Shown here: positions 28,222 to 38,210 of the stretch, piece after piece
Layout of the letters: each line of letters starts with the position of its first letter
How positions within the stretch are numbered: the first letter of the stretch is position 1
Source of the DNA: Gammaproteobacteria bacterium
Lineage (GTDB): Bacteria > Pseudomonadota > Gammaproteobacteria > Steroidobacterales > Rariloculaceae
Length of the DNA: 64,000 nt
Assembly: GCA_022819855.1 (NCBI GenBank)
Contig: JAJEGN010000022.1
Span: 62,001-126,000, forward strand
Direction of reading: 5' to 3'
Notes under the pieces: generated by a model
Seen by the model: only the letters and a program-made list of their open reading frames with translations
The model's database searches: none
What the model was told of the DNA's origin: nothing
Position numbers and translations under genes: made by a program

Positions 28222-29196
28222 ATGACAAGTCCGCTTTCCGGATTGTTGCTCGGCCTGGCAGCCACATCGGTCGTCGCTCAGCCCATCGCTCTGACCCACT
28301 GGGAGCCCTACAAGGATCGCGACGTTCCACCATCGGTCGATCAGCAGTTGACCGATCCCGTGCTCATCGGCGCCGTCGACCTGCACGCACACCAGGCGCC
28401 GGACTCCTATCCGCGGCAATGGGACGCCTTCGAGGTCGCCGAACTTGCCAGGGATCGCGGCCTTCGCGCCATCGTGCTCAAGAACCACTGGGCGGAGACC
28501 GCGGGGCTTGCGTACGTCGTGCGCAAGTACGGCGCCCAGGGCATCGAAGTCTTCGGCAGTATCGCCTTGAACACGACCGTCGGCGGAGTGAATCCGCAAG
28601 CCGTGCGTTACATGGTCGATGTGACGGGCGGACTGGGGCGCATCGTCTGGATGCCGACGCACGACTCGGAGCACGAGGTCCTGTTCAACGGCGACGACCG
28701 GCCGTCGGTACGGGTCTCCGAGGACGGCGTCCTGCTCCCCGAAACCCTCGAGGTCATCTCGCTGATCGCCGAGCACGATCTCACGCTCGCGACGGGTCAC
28801 GTGACCCCCGACGAGGCGCTCGCGATCCTGCGCGAAGGCCGCGAGCGCGGCGTTGAGCGCATGATCGTCACGCACCCCATTCTCGAGCCGCAATTCACCT
28901 GGATGTCCATCGAGCAGTTACAGGCCGCTGCCGACCTCGGCGGCTTTGTCGAGATCACCTCGCGCACGCTCCGGGCCGAGGGCGCTCCGCGCGAGCGGGC
29001 GATCGAGACGATCCGCACGATCGGCGCGGACCGCTGTTTCGTTTCGAGCGACAGCGGTCTGACGGGCACACCGAACCACACGGATGCGTTGGTCCTGGCG
29101 GCTCGCGTGCTGCGCGAAGCAGGGTTCGAAGAATCCGAGCTCGATCTCATGTTCAAGGAGAATCCGGCCCGTCTGCTGGGATTGCCGGCGATGTGA
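28222..29196 (+). CDS. DUF6282 family amidohydrolase-like secreted protein
   Basis: The product is 324 aa with a short signal peptide (ending VVAQ). It has metal-ligand-like motifs: GAVDLHAHQAPDSYPRQWD (HxH near residue 54), LKNHWAET, TLATGHVTPDEAL, IVTHPILEPQ and CFVSSDSGLTG. These fit the amidohydrolase/PHP-like barrel of DUF6282. The C-terminus is DLMFKENPARLLGLP, a string shared with the copy at 30659-31687. It starts about 175 nt after the DUF1501 gene. The substrate is unknown; hydrolysis of a cyclic amide or lactone would fit the fold. Confidence 0.8.
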   Translation: MTSPLSGLLLGLAATSVVAQPIALTHWEPYKDRDVPPSVDQQLTDPVLIGAVDLHAHQAPDSYPRQWDAFEVAELARDRGLRAIVLKNHWAETAGLAYVVRKYGAQGIEVFGSIALNTTVGGVNPQAVRYMVDVTGGLGRIVWMPTHDSEHEVLFNGDDRPSVRVSEDGVLLPETLEVISLIAEHDLTLATGHVTPDEALAILREGRERGVERMIVTHPILEPQFTWMSIEQLQAAADLGGFVEITSRTLRAEGAPRERAIETIRTIGADRCFVSSDSGLTGTPNHTDALVLAARVLREAGFEESELDLMFKENPARLLGLPAM

Positions 29197-29357
29197 ATCT
29201 CGGGACGCCTGGCGCGCAGCTACCGGTCAAGCCCGCTGTGAACTACCCTGTTGCTGAGAATCGAACTCGACGTTTGCGAACCGCGTAAGAAACGGCTACC
29301 CGCAGCGGCCCGAGTTGTTCGGAGCTTTACCGATTCGAAACGACTACGGAAAGAGAG

Positions 29358-30074
29358 TTGCGAGCGAACGCTGACCGCACACTGGCAATAGCGACCGGCC
29401 TTCTGATTGCCGGCGCAGCCACACGCGCCGCCGCGCTGTCGATCTACATCGATGGCTCGGATCGGGCCGTCGACTCGCCTGAGCGCGGCGCCGCCGGACG
29501 CGCCGCCTGGACGACGGCCGCCGAGGCGCGCGGAGGCGCCGTCGCGACCGACGACTTCAACGGCGTGGACATCGACATCCCCGTCGATACGCTCACCAAC
29601 GTTGGCAACTTCAGCGTCTACTTCAGCCAGACCGGCGGGTATTCGGACCAGGCCGGCAACACGGCGCCCGAACCGCATCCGACCGGCAACTTCGTCGGGA
29701 CGACGGGCACGGGTTCGGTGGAGGCCGGCAACGCCGAGACGATCGACGGTCTCGAACTCAGGTACGAGACGCTCGATCCCGTAACGACCGCACTCGAGCT
29801 TCGATTCGATCCGCCGGTCTTCGCCTGGGCAGCCGATGTCTACTCCGTCGACGGTCCCGGCTTCGGCCAGGGACCGGATCCGGACAGCAACGACCACACG
29901 ACGATGCACGTGCTCGGGCATTCCTTTGACCTCACGGAGGTGCTCGAGTACGCGGGCAGTGGCTACATGGGGTTTTTCGGTATCGTCTCGGACGAGCCTT
30001 TCGGCGTCATCAGCTTCACCGCCGAAGGCGATGGCGACCGGTTTCGGCTCGACAACGTTTCGTTGGCTCGATAA
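29358..30074 (+). CDS. Secreted protein of unknown function
   Basis: The product is 238 aa from a TTG at 29358 preceded by GGAAAGAGAG. A signal peptide (ATGLLIAGAATRAAA) precedes a beta-rich mature region. FNGVDIDIPVDT, GYSDQAGNTAPEPHPTGNFVGTTGTG and FAWAADVYSVDGPGFG resemble extracellular adhesin- or PEP-CTERM-associated proteins that begin with a DDFNG motif. I see no PEP-CTERM tail. I do not recognise the family. It lies between the DUF6282 and cupin genes on the same strand. Confidence 0.65.
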   Translation: MRANADRTLAIATGLLIAGAATRAAALSIYIDGSDRAVDSPERGAAGRAAWTTAAEARGGAVATDDFNGVDIDIPVDTLTNVGNFSVYFSQTGGYSDQAGNTAPEPHPTGNFVGTTGTGSVEAGNAETIDGLELRYETLDPVTTALELRFDPPVFAWAADVYSVDGPGFGQGPDPDSNDHTTMHVLGHSFDLTEVLEYAGSGYMGFFGIVSDEPFGVISFTAEGDGDRFRLDNVSLAR

Positions 30075-30122
30075 CCCGCCGCATACCGACATGCCGGCAA
30101 CGCAAAACGATTGGGTACGATC

Positions 30123-30593
30123 ATGCGAAAGAACCTCCTGATAGCCGTGCTCGCAACGTTCGCAGTCTCCGGCGCCGCAACCTTCGCCCAGACCGTGCGC
30201 ATTCTCGACGAAGCGCCGCTCGACCGGGCGGTCGACTTTCCGCGCGACGACCTCATCGCGAGGTTTCGCCAGATGAGCACGGAGGGCATACGAACGATGC
30301 GGCTGCTCGAGGGCGGCGAGTACAACGTCAACATCCGTCACGTCGAAAACGTGACGCCGGAAACCTTCGTGACGCTCGTGCATCCGGACACGATCGACGT
30401 CTGGGTCGTACAGGAAGGCTCTGGCACGCTGCTCACCGGCGGCGAGAAAGACGGCGACCGCCAGATCGGGGGCGACGAGCGCTTCATCAGCGCCGGCGAC
30501 CTCATATTCATCCCGGCAGGAGTACCGCACGGCATGAAGGAGACGGACTCGATCACGTGGCTCAACATTCGTTTTCCGGAGCACCGCAACTGA
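30123..30593 (+). CDS. Secreted cupin-domain protein
   Basis: The product is 156 aa from the ATG at 30123 (MRKNLLIAVLATFAVSGAATFAQ), with a Sec signal peptide. A single cupin fold is shown by VQEGSGTLLTGGE, ISAGDLIFIPAGVPHGM and the preceding HPDTIDVWVV. The His in IPAGVPHGM is one of the usual metal ligands. It probably binds or isomerises a small molecule. It is followed by a DUF6282 gene about 65 nt downstream and shares similarity with the cupin at 31717. Confidence 0.82.
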   Translation: MRKNLLIAVLATFAVSGAATFAQTVRILDEAPLDRAVDFPRDDLIARFRQMSTEGIRTMRLLEGGEYNVNIRHVENVTPETFVTLVHPDTIDVWVVQEGSGTLLTGGEKDGDRQIGGDERFISAGDLIFIPAGVPHGMKETDSITWLNIRFPEHRN

Positions 30594-30658
30594 GTCGCGC
30601 GGCCTGCGCGGCTCGAGGCGATCGCGCGGAACACGACATGACAAATGGGGGAAAGACG

Positions 30659-31687
30659 ATGATCAATCGCAGACTGGCCATATTTGCCTCGGCTCCACTC
30701 CTCTCCGTGCTCTTGGCCGCGTGCGGCGTCGGCGCCGACAGCAGCCTGGCACAGTCGCCAGAGGAAGCCGATGTAGCGACCGCCACGACCGATCCTGTGC
30801 TGCAGGGCGCCATCGACATCCACGCCCATCTCGACCCTGACGGTTACGGGCCCGGTGGTCACGGCCGCTCAATGGACGCGCTCGACCTCGCCGAACTTGC
30901 TGAGCAAGCCGGCATGCGCGGCTTCGTGATCAAGCAGCACTACGACCAGACGGCGGACACGGCCTATTTCGTTCGCAAGCTCTACCCCGATCTTGACGTT
31001 TTCGGCGGTATCGGCACGAATTTCGCGACGGGCGGGCTCAACCCGTACGCGATCCGACAAATGGCCGACGTCAAGGGCGGTTGGGGACGGGTCGTCTGGA
31101 TGCCGACCTGGGACGCGCGGCACTACGTGGTCAACCACGGCAACGACCGACCGTTCATCACGGTCGCCTCGGACGGCGAACTGACGCCCGAGGTCAGCGC
31201 CGTGATCGAGGCGATGGCCGAGGTATCGGGCAGGACGCGCGTCAGCGGCGGTTCGCTCGTGCTCGCTACCGGACACAACGCGCCGGAGGAAGTCCTGCTC
31301 ATGGTCGAGAAAGCGCGCGCGCTGGGGCTGCAGGTCATCGTCACGCACCCGCTGCTCGACTCGGTCGGGATGAGCGTCGAGCAGATGAAACAGGCTGCGG
31401 AACTCGGTGCGTATCTCGAGTTTGTGTCCGCTTTCACCCGGCAACCGGAAACGATCGTCGAATATGCCGATGCGATCCGCGAGATCGGAGTCGAATATTG
31501 CATCGTCTCGAGCGACCGCGGCCAGGGTTCCGGTCCGGAAGGCGATGAAGCGCGGGCTCAGACCCACGTCGAAGCGCTTACGGCCGCAGCCGACGCATTG
31601 CGCGCGAACGGCTTCACCGAGCAGGATCTCGACATCATGTTCAAGGAGAACCCGGCGCGCCTGCTCGGACTGCCCGTGCTTCAGTAA
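30659..31687 (+). CDS. DUF6282 family amidohydrolase-like lipoprotein
   Basis: The product is 342 aa from the ATG at 30659, with GGGGGAAAG upstream. The signal ends in the lipobox LLAAC. The mature domain has GAIDIHAHLDPDGYG, FVIKQHYDQTAD, LATGHNAPEEV, VIVTHPLLDSVG and CIVSSDRGQG, matching the gene at 28222 point for point, and ends DIMFKENPARLLGLPV. The lipidated/non-lipidated pair suggests the same reaction at two envelope sites. A cupin gene follows 29 nt downstream. The substrate is unknown. Confidence 0.82.
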   Translation: MINRRLAIFASAPLLSVLLAACGVGADSSLAQSPEEADVATATTDPVLQGAIDIHAHLDPDGYGPGGHGRSMDALDLAELAEQAGMRGFVIKQHYDQTADTAYFVRKLYPDLDVFGGIGTNFATGGLNPYAIRQMADVKGGWGRVVWMPTWDARHYVVNHGNDRPFITVASDGELTPEVSAVIEAMAEVSGRTRVSGGSLVLATGHNAPEEVLLMVEKARALGLQVIVTHPLLDSVGMSVEQMKQAAELGAYLEFVSAFTRQPETIVEYADAIREIGVEYCIVSSDRGQGSGPEGDEARAQTHVEALTAAADALRANGFTEQDLDIMFKENPARLLGLPVLQ

Positions 31688-31716
31688 GTCGTTACAGCAG
31701 TAGGGAGGAACCTGAA

Positions 31717-32250
31717 ATGCGCAACTTCATCCTGACGATCCTGTTGCTGTTGCCCGTCGCGGCCCAAGCACAGATCACTGAAGCGACGGACGTCCTCAAG
31801 TCGGAAATCGACGCGGTGCTGAACTCTCCGGAAGGGGGCATCGACCGCCAGGTCAAGGTGGTCGACATCGGGCAACTCAATGTTGCCGTGGGCGTGCTGC
31901 ATCGTGGCCGACTCGAAGGCGGAGAGCCCGCCAGAGCCATCGCCCACGCGCAGGTCACGGAGGTCTACTACATCGTGTCGGGCTCGGGCACTCTGGTCAC
32001 GGGTGGCGAAATCGACGAACCGGTTCCGTTTCCCGAAGACTCCGAGGTCGTTGACATCCTCGTCGGCCCGACCACGATCGGGAACTTCGAGGGCGGTCGG
32101 GAGCGCACCGTGTCCGTCGGCGACGTCATCGTGATCCCGGCCGGCGTCCTGCACGGCTGGTCGGAGATTCCCGATCACGTCACCTACCTTAGCGTAAGGC
32201 CCGATCCGGACCGGGTGCTGCCGGCCGGCTACGTGAATCCCGCTCTGTAA
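31717..32250 (+). CDS. Secreted cupin-domain protein
   Basis: The product is 177 aa. Its signal peptide is MRNFILTILLLLPVAAQAQ and the ATG follows AGGGAGG. The cupin core comprises TEVYYIVSGSGTLVTGGEI and VSVGDVIVIPAGVLHGWSE. An insertion of about 30 residues between the two cupin motifs (DEPVPFPEDSEVVDILVGPTT) separates it from the copy at 30123. It is probably co-transcribed with the DUF6282 gene 29 nt upstream. The function is unknown. Confidence 0.84.
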   Translation: MRNFILTILLLLPVAAQAQITEATDVLKSEIDAVLNSPEGGIDRQVKVVDIGQLNVAVGVLHRGRLEGGEPARAIAHAQVTEVYYIVSGSGTLVTGGEIDEPVPFPEDSEVVDILVGPTTIGNFEGGRERTVSVGDVIVIPAGVLHGWSEIPDHVTYLSVRPDPDRVLPAGYVNPAL

Positions 32251-32416
32251 ACAGATTACCAATTGGGAAACGCCGCCCTTCGCCCTGGACGTTGAACGAC
32301 GAGGAAACAGACATCGGAAACAGCAGGAAGTCTCGATGCGGGGGCGTGAACGAAGGAATCGGAACCAGCCATCGCCTGAATTGTCACCTTGACGCTGGGA
32401 CGCTGGATTCTCGCCG

Positions 32417-34807
32417 ATGCGGCCTGACACCGTGAAGCGTCCGGCCCTGCTCTCGGCTGCCGCCGCCGGTGCCCTCGCCGCAGCATTTCTGGCGATCTGG
32501 CTGACGATCCGCGGGAGCTTGCCGGCTCTCGACGGCGAGATCGACATCGCCGGGCTGTCGGCGCCGGTCGTCATCGAACGCGACGCTTACGGAGTCCCGA
32601 CAATTCGTGGCCGCAATCGCTTCGATGTCGCCCGGGCAACCGGTTTCGTTCATGGCCAGGAGCGGTTTTTTCAGATGGATCTCATGCGGCGTTCCGCTGC
32701 GGGAGAGTTGTCGGCGCTCTTCGGCGGCACCGCGGAAGATCTGGACCGAAGCCGCCGGGTACACCGCCTGCGCGCCCTCGCACGCGAGGTCATGGCCAAC
32801 GCCGGCGCCCGCGAAAGAGACCTTCTGCAAGCGTACGCCGACGGCGTAAACGCAGGGCTCGAAGCCCTCTCGGTGGCGCCGTGGGAGTACCTGATCCTGC
32901 GGACCGACCCGCAACCCTGGCAACCGGAGGATTCGGCGCTGGGCAACTTTGCGATGTTCTTCCAGCTCACCGACGACGACGGCAGCCGGGAATCCGCCTA
33001 TGCGGCCATTCACGACGGACTGCCCACCGCCCTGCTCGACTTCGTGTTCGCTGCCGGCAACGAATGGGACGCGCCGCTCATCGGGGATGCATGGCCGGTG
33101 CCGGCGATTCCGGACCCCGCCGTCTGCGATCTGCGGACCGGCCCGACGGGCTCCGCAGGCATCGCGGCGTCGAACGTCACGGTCCGGACCGACGACCCCG
33201 TCAACGGCAGCAATGCCTGGGCGGTCGCCGCGGCGCGCACTGGCACGGGCCGGGCCATCGTTGCCAACGACATGCACCTGGGTCTCGACGTCCCGAATAT
33301 CTGGTACCGGGCGCGGCTGATCGTCGAAGCGGCGGCGGACTCATCGGAGTCGTTGGATCTGTCCGGGGTCATGCTTCCCGGTACGCCGTTCGTCGTGGCC
33401 GGGAGCAATTCGGCCATCGCATGGGGATTCACGAACAGCAGCGGCGACTGGTCCGACCTGATCCTCCTGGAGCTCGATCCGGACGACCCCGATTCCTATC
33501 TGACGGCGGACGGATACGAGCGATTCGAGACCTACGACGAAGTCATCGAGATCAAGGGCGCGGATCCCGTGGCTGTCACCTTCCGCTGGACGCGCTGGGG
33601 TCCGGCACTCGGCGGCGACCATCGCGGGCGCCCCGTCGCCCTGCGCTGGCTCGCCCATCTGCCCGAAGCGGTGAATCTCCGCCTGTTCGAGCTCGAGACC
33701 GCGCGCAACGTTCAAGAGGCCGTCGCGTTGGCGCCGCTGATCGGCGTGCCGCCCCAGAATCTCATCGTGGCCGATGCCGGAGGCGCCATCGGCTGGACGA
33801 TCATGGGACGCATCCCTCGCCGGGTCGGCTACGATTCGGCGCTGCCCGCGCCATGGACCGACGGCCGGACGGGATGGCAGGGCTGGCTGGCGGCTGAAGC
33901 GTATCCGAAGGTCATCGATCCCGGTTCGGGTTTCGTCTGGACGGCCAACGCCAGGGTGACGGAGGGCGAGGTCCTGCAGCACATGGGCGCGGGCGGCTAC
34001 GCCCTCGGCGCCCGTGCCCGCCAGATTCGCGACGCGCTGGCGTCGCTGCAGCCAGCGAGCCTGAGTGACATGCTCGCGATCCAACTGGATGACCGCGCGC
34101 TGCTTCAGCAGCGCTGGCGGGACCTGCTGCTGGAGGCGCTGACCGAAGAGGCCCTGTCGGGCCGGCCGCTCAGGGCCGAGCTACGCGCGATACTGCGCGG
34201 CTGGGACGGCCGTGCCGGCGTCGAATCCGTCGGGTATCGCATGACGCGGGAGTTTCGCCGCCGCGTTCACGACGAACTGCTCGGCCATCTGGTGGCCGGC
34301 TGCGGCGAGTTCACCGAACCGCTCGAGCTGCCGCGCACCCGGCAGGCCGAGGGTCCGATCTGGCGTCTCGTCACCGAGCAGCCCGACCATCTTCTGCCGA
34401 GGCGCCACGAAAGCTGGCAGGACCTGTTTCTCGACATGGCCGACAGCGCCATCGCGAGCTGCGGGCCCGAAGGACTGTCCGCGTGCACCTGGGGCCGATT
34501 CAACGAGGTGCGGATCGAGCACCCGCTGGCGGACGCCCTCGGGATTCTCGGACGCCGGCTCGTCGCCCACGACGAACCACTCCCCGGCGGCGATCACATG
34601 CCCAGGGTGCAGCAGCGCGCGCACGGCGCCTCGGAACGCTTCGCGGTATCGCCCAGCGACGAGGCAAACGGCTACTTTCACATGCCGGGCGGTCAGAGCG
34701 GCCATCCGCTCTCCCCGTTCTTCCTTGCCGGCCACGACGCCTGGGTGCGCGGCGAACCGCTCCCGTTCCTGCCCGGCCCGGCCGCGCACACCTTGGTGCT
34801 GCATTGA
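32417..34807 (+). CDS. Penicillin acylase family Ntn-hydrolase
   Basis: The product is 796 aa. An N-terminal signal/anchor is followed by the A-chain region (VVIERDAYGVPTIRG, FVHGQERFFQMDLMRR). The autocatalytic site is N-G-S265-N-A-W, where cleavage before Ser265 would release the B-chain nucleophile. The B chain has NDMHLGLDVPNIWYRARLI, PGTPFVVAGSNSAIAWGFTN and FHMPGGQSGHPLSPFF. Family members hydrolyse amides such as beta-lactam side chains or acyl-homoserine lactones in the periplasm. It lies about 165 nt after the cupin gene on the same strand. Quorum quenching is possible but cannot be decided from the sequence. Confidence 0.9.
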   Translation: MRPDTVKRPALLSAAAAGALAAAFLAIWLTIRGSLPALDGEIDIAGLSAPVVIERDAYGVPTIRGRNRFDVARATGFVHGQERFFQMDLMRRSAAGELSALFGGTAEDLDRSRRVHRLRALAREVMANAGARERDLLQAYADGVNAGLEALSVAPWEYLILRTDPQPWQPEDSALGNFAMFFQLTDDDGSRESAYAAIHDGLPTALLDFVFAAGNEWDAPLIGDAWPVPAIPDPAVCDLRTGPTGSAGIAASNVTVRTDDPVNGSNAWAVAAARTGTGRAIVANDMHLGLDVPNIWYRARLIVEAAADSSESLDLSGVMLPGTPFVVAGSNSAIAWGFTNSSGDWSDLILLELDPDDPDSYLTADGYERFETYDEVIEIKGADPVAVTFRWTRWGPALGGDHRGRPVALRWLAHLPEAVNLRLFELETARNVQEAVALAPLIGVPPQNLIVADAGGAIGWTIMGRIPRRVGYDSALPAPWTDGRTGWQGWLAAEAYPKVIDPGSGFVWTANARVTEGEVLQHMGAGGYALGARARQIRDALASLQPASLSDMLAIQLDDRALLQQRWRDLLLEALTEEALSGRPLRAELRAILRGWDGRAGVESVGYRMTREFRRRVHDELLGHLVAGCGEFTEPLELPRTRQAEGPIWRLVTEQPDHLLPRRHESWQDLFLDMADSAIASCGPEGLSACTWGRFNEVRIEHPLADALGILGRRLVAHDEPLPGGDHMPRVQQRAHGASERFAVSPSDEANGYFHMPGGQSGHPLSPFFLAGHDAWVRGEPLPFLPGPAAHTLVLH

Positions 34808-34911
34808 CGATGCGCCGAAAGAACCTGCGCGACTCCCCCACGTCGCCAATCGCCAACGTGTAGGAATCCGAAGTGTGAACCGGTTGGTTGGCCAGGCGCT
34901 CCGAGGCTCTG

Positions 34912-37149
34912 TCAGACTTCCTGCAGCGCCGCGAGCACGCGCTCGCGCGTGAACGGCAGCGCCCGGACCCGGGCGCCCGTCGCCCGGAACACGGCGTTTG
35001 CGACCGCTGCGCCGGTCGTCGCGAGACCGAGCTCGCCGATACCCGAAGGCGGCGCATCGCTCGCGAGCGCCTTGACCATGATGTCGGGGACCTCGTTCAT
35101 CCGCATGACCGGATAGTCGTGGAAGTTCGACTGCTCGACGACGCCTTCCTTGATGGAGATGCGTTCCCTCAGTGCGTTGCTCAGGCCGTAGATGACGTTG
35201 CCCTCGAGCTGCGCTTCGGTGTTTCGCGGCGCGACGATCAAGCCCGCATCGACGACCATCCAGAAGCGGTGCACCGCGATGTCGCCCGTGGCTTCGTCGA
35301 CCGAGACCTCGGCGATGCCGGCGGCGACTGACGCTCCGCCGTAGTCCGAGAGCGCGACACCGAGCGCGGTATCGTCGCGATGCCGCGTCCACTCCGCAAG
35401 GCGGCCGGCCTCCTCGAGCACGGCGCGGCCACGCGGATCGTTGCGGGCAAGATCGAGACGGAATTCGAGCGGGTCCGCACCGCTCTCATGCGCGAGTTCG
35501 TCGACGAAGGACTCGTTCGCGAAACGCGTATAGCTCGACGCGACGCCCCGCCACGCAAGCACGCGCGAGCAACGCTCCATCCTGACGTGCTCGGCCCGGA
35601 GGTTCGGGATGGCGTAGCGCGTTTCCTGCGCGCCGTTCATCGCGATGCCGTCACGGCCGCCGGCATTGGCCCAACGCGGCGGGTTCATGTATTCGAGCAC
35701 GCTCGGCGCCGCGACGCGCTGATGCACCGCGACGATGCGGCCGTCCGCATCGAGTCCGCCGCGCAGGAATTGCGCGGCAAGCGGGCGGAACGTGCCGTCC
35801 CTGACGTCGTCCTCCCGGCTCCAGATAACCTTCACCGGCCTGCCGATCTCTCGCGAGACGAAGAGCGCGTCGTCGATGTCCTTCTGGCGGTACTCGGTGC
35901 GTCGACCGAAGGCGCCGCCGACGTAGGGCAGGTGCAGCGTGATCTTGTCGATGGTCGTATCGAGCGCCTCCGCGGCGCCCATCACGGCCATGCTCTGCGA
36001 CTGCGTGCTGACCCAGATCTCCGCCGACTTGCCGTCGGCGGACACCGAAGCCGTGGCGTTCATGGGTTCCATCTGGGCGTGATAGGCGGCATCGGTCACA
36101 TAGGTCGCTTCGATGACCCGGTCCGCGCCTGCGAGCGCCGCATCGATGTCACCGACGTCCTGCCAGAGCGGGATGTCGTCGGTCGAGTAAGCAGTGTCGC
36201 GGGCGTACGCTTCGTACTCGGCGAGCACGGCGTCGGAATCGACCTCCCTGAACCGTGACTCGTTGCTCCAGTTCACTTCGAGCGCATCCTTGCCGGCGAT
36301 GCCCGCCTCGACGGTCTCGGCGACGACGGCAACCCCCGAAGGAATCTCGACGATCTCGAGCACGCCCGGAATCGCCAGCGCCGCCGCGCCATCGATCTCG
36401 AGCGGCCGTTCGCCTTCGACGGGCGCGCGCAGGACCGACGCATGGACCATGCCCGGAACCTGCACGTCAATGCCGAACTCCGCGGAACCGTCGCTCTTGG
36501 CCTCGACGTCGATCCGCAGGACGTCGGTGCCGACGTAGCGGTAGTCGCTCCGGTCCTTGAACTCGCTCTCGTCGACGGGCTCGATTTGCTCCGGTACCTG
36601 AGCGAACGACGCGATTTCCCCGTAGCTCATGCGCCTTCCGGATGCGGGATGGACGACGACGCTCGGTTCCGTTTCGAGTTCCGCGGCTGGCACGCCCCAT
36701 TCGCCTGCGGCCGCATCGAGCAGCACCTTGCGGGCCTGCGCGCCGGCCTGGCGCATTGCCTCGTAGTAGCCCCTGAGGGTCTGGCTGCCGGCCGTGTAGA
36801 GGATGCCTTCGCCGAGGTAGCGAAACGCGCGCGGGTTGCCGTAGGCGGGATCGTGCGTCGCTACCTGTTCGACCCGCACGCGGTTCCAGTCGGCGTCGAG
36901 TTCTTCCGCAAGTACGAGCGGCAGCGCCGTCATGGTTCCCTGTCCCAGTTCGGTGCCGCCGAACTGAATCGTGATCGTGTCGTCGGCTCCGATGTTGACC
37001 CAGAGGTTCGGGGCGAGCTCGTCATTGCCGGAAGTCTGCGCCACTGCACGGAGCATGCCGCCGGCACCGATCGCGAATGTCAGACCGCCGACGCCCTGCA
37101 GGAAGCCGCGCCGAGTTGCCTTGCGCTCAAGCACGTCTGTCGCTTTCAT
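34912..37149 (-). CDS. Molybdopterin-binding oxidoreductase large subunit (isoquinoline 1-oxidoreductase beta-like), Tat-exported
   Basis: The product is 745 aa from the ATG at 37149. Its TRRGFLQ twin-arginine motif shows it is exported folded. Cofactor-site strings are [44 protein letters not shown] and [19 protein letters not shown] (molybdenum-site glutamate region). It belongs to the xanthine oxidase superfamily, single-chain IorB type. It hydroxylates an aldehyde or N-heterocycle and hands electrons to the 2Fe-2S subunit encoded just upstream (4-nt overlap). No cytochrome c subunit is adjacent. Confidence 0.9.
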   Translation of the reverse strand: MKATDVLERKATRRGFLQGVGGLTFAIGAGGMLRAVAQTSGNDELAPNLWVNIGADDTITIQFGGTELGQGTMTALPLVLAEELDADWNRVRVEQVATHDPAYGNPRAFRYLGEGILYTAGSQTLRGYYEAMRQAGAQARKVLLDAAAGEWGVPAAELETEPSVVVHPASGRRMSYGEIASFAQVPEQIEPVDESEFKDRSDYRYVGTDVLRIDVEAKSDGSAEFGIDVQVPGMVHASVLRAPVEGERPLEIDGAAALAIPGVLEIVEIPSGVAVVAETVEAGIAGKDALEVNWSNESRFREVDSDAVLAEYEAYARDTAYSTDDIPLWQDVGDIDAALAGADRVIEATYVTDAAYHAQMEPMNATASVSADGKSAEIWVSTQSQSMAVMGAAEALDTTIDKITLHLPYVGGAFGRRTEYRQKDIDDALFVSREIGRPVKVIWSREDDVRDGTFRPLAAQFLRGGLDADGRIVAVHQRVAAPSVLEYMNPPRWANAGGRDGIAMNGAQETRYAIPNLRAEHVRMERCSRVLAWRGVASSYTRFANESFVDELAHESGADPLEFRLDLARNDPRGRAVLEEAGRLAEWTRHRDDTALGVALSDYGGASVAAGIAEVSVDEATGDIAVHRFWMVVDAGLIVAPRNTEAQLEGNVIYGLSNALRERISIKEGVVEQSNFHDYPVMRMNEVPDIMVKALASDAPPSGIGELGLATTGAAVANAVFRATGARVRALPFTRERVLAALQEV

Positions 37150-37604
37150 TGTCCGCCCTCCCCGGCCGCACGCTCGATCGCCTTGACGATCCTCGAATAC
37201 GTGCCGCAACGGCAGAGGTTGGGGCTCATGTGCGTCACGATGTCCTCGCGGCTCGGCTCGGCGTTCCTGGCGAGGAGATCCGCTGCTCGCATGATCTGCC
37301 CGGACTGGCAGTAACCGCACTGCGGCACTTCCTCGGCAACCCAGGCGCGCTGCAGCGGGTGACCGTCTTCGCCGACCAGCCCCTCGATCGTCGTGACCTC
37401 GCGACCCTCGACGGCGGTGAGCGGCGTCAGGCAGGCAAACGTCGCGTTGCCGTCGATATGCACCGTGCAGGCGCCGCACTGGCCGATCCCGCAACCGTAC
37501 TTGGTGCCGGTCAGCTTGAGGTGTTCGCGCAAGACCCAGAGCAGCCGGGTGTCGCCGTCAGCCTCGACCGTGACCGGCCGTCCGTTGATGTTGAAGCTCG
37601 CCAT
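37146..37604 (-). CDS. (2Fe-2S)-binding small subunit of the molybdenum oxidoreductase
   Basis: The product is 152 aa. The plant-type [2Fe-2S] motif is [17 protein letters not shown] with a further Cys in FACLTPL. The second, helical cluster motif is CGYCQSGQI and [10 protein letters not shown]. This is the standard small subunit of xanthine-oxidase-family enzymes of the IorA type. The TGA overlaps the ATG of the large-subunit gene (37146-37149). It has no signal of its own and is expected to be co-exported with the Tat-bearing large subunit. Confidence 0.93.
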   Translation of the reverse strand: MASFNINGRPVTVEADGDTRLLWVLREHLKLTGTKYGCGIGQCGACTVHIDGNATFACLTPLTAVEGREVTTIEGLVGEDGHPLQRAWVAEEVPQCGYCQSGQIMRAADLLARNAEPSREDIVTHMSPNLCRCGTYSRIVKAIERAAGEGGQ

Positions 37605-37668
37605 CTGGTTTTCTCCGTTTCAGTCCGCGAGCGTCGAACGCCCGCGGATCGCCCACCGCCGTCCCGAC

Positions 37669-37953
37669 TCAGCCGTCAGCCGGCGCCAAGCGCACGGTCA
37701 GCCGCGTGCCGGTAGCTTCGGCATAGCGGCGAAGGGTCGCGAAGGACGGCGATACCCGACCGCCTTCCAACCGCGCGACCGCCGACTGGGTCGTGCCGAG
37801 CCTTCGGGCAAGTTCCGCCTGCGTCAGTTTCGCCGCGGTGCGAGCGCGGACCATCGCCTCGATGAGCGCATATTCCTCGTCGACACGCGCGTACTCTTCC
37901 CGGAACTCCGGGTCTTCCATTAAGCGCGCCTTCAGGTCCTTCAACTTCGTCAT
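37669..37953 (-). CDS. XRE-family helix-turn-helix protein (HigA/antitoxin-like)
   Basis: The product is 94 aa. The DNA-binding domain spans about residues 38-90 (LTQAELARRLGTTQSAVARLEGG, SPSFATLRRYAEATGTRL). The N-terminus KARLMEDPEFREEYARVDEEY is typical of HigA-like antitoxins that pair with RelE/HigB toxins. No intact toxin gene is visible on either side; the upstream 250 nt have only a short frame ending in an ATGACATGA junction with this start. It may be an orphan antitoxin or a regulator of the neighbouring molybdenum-enzyme operon. Confidence 0.8.
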   Translation of the reverse strand: MTKLKDLKARLMEDPEFREEYARVDEEYALIEAMVRARTAAKLTQAELARRLGTTQSAVARLEGGRVSPSFATLRRYAEATGTRLTVRLAPADG

Positions 37954-38210
37954 GTCATCACCTGCCTCATGCGTTCCTTGGCGGTCGCACAGAATTCCGG
38001 CTTCATCTGTTGAGATGTTGAATCGCAGATCTCGCGAATGTGCTTCCAGGAGTTGGCCGCCGCCGGGGTTGGTCAAATCGCGGCGGAATCGGTACCTGAG
38101 CATATTATCGCGGAAGTTCAGTGAGAATCCCCAGCCGTAAGCACGGAACCCAATGACAAACGGCGTGACAGTTGCCCGCCACGCCGTTTTCAAAATCAGC
38201 TTGCTCCAAA

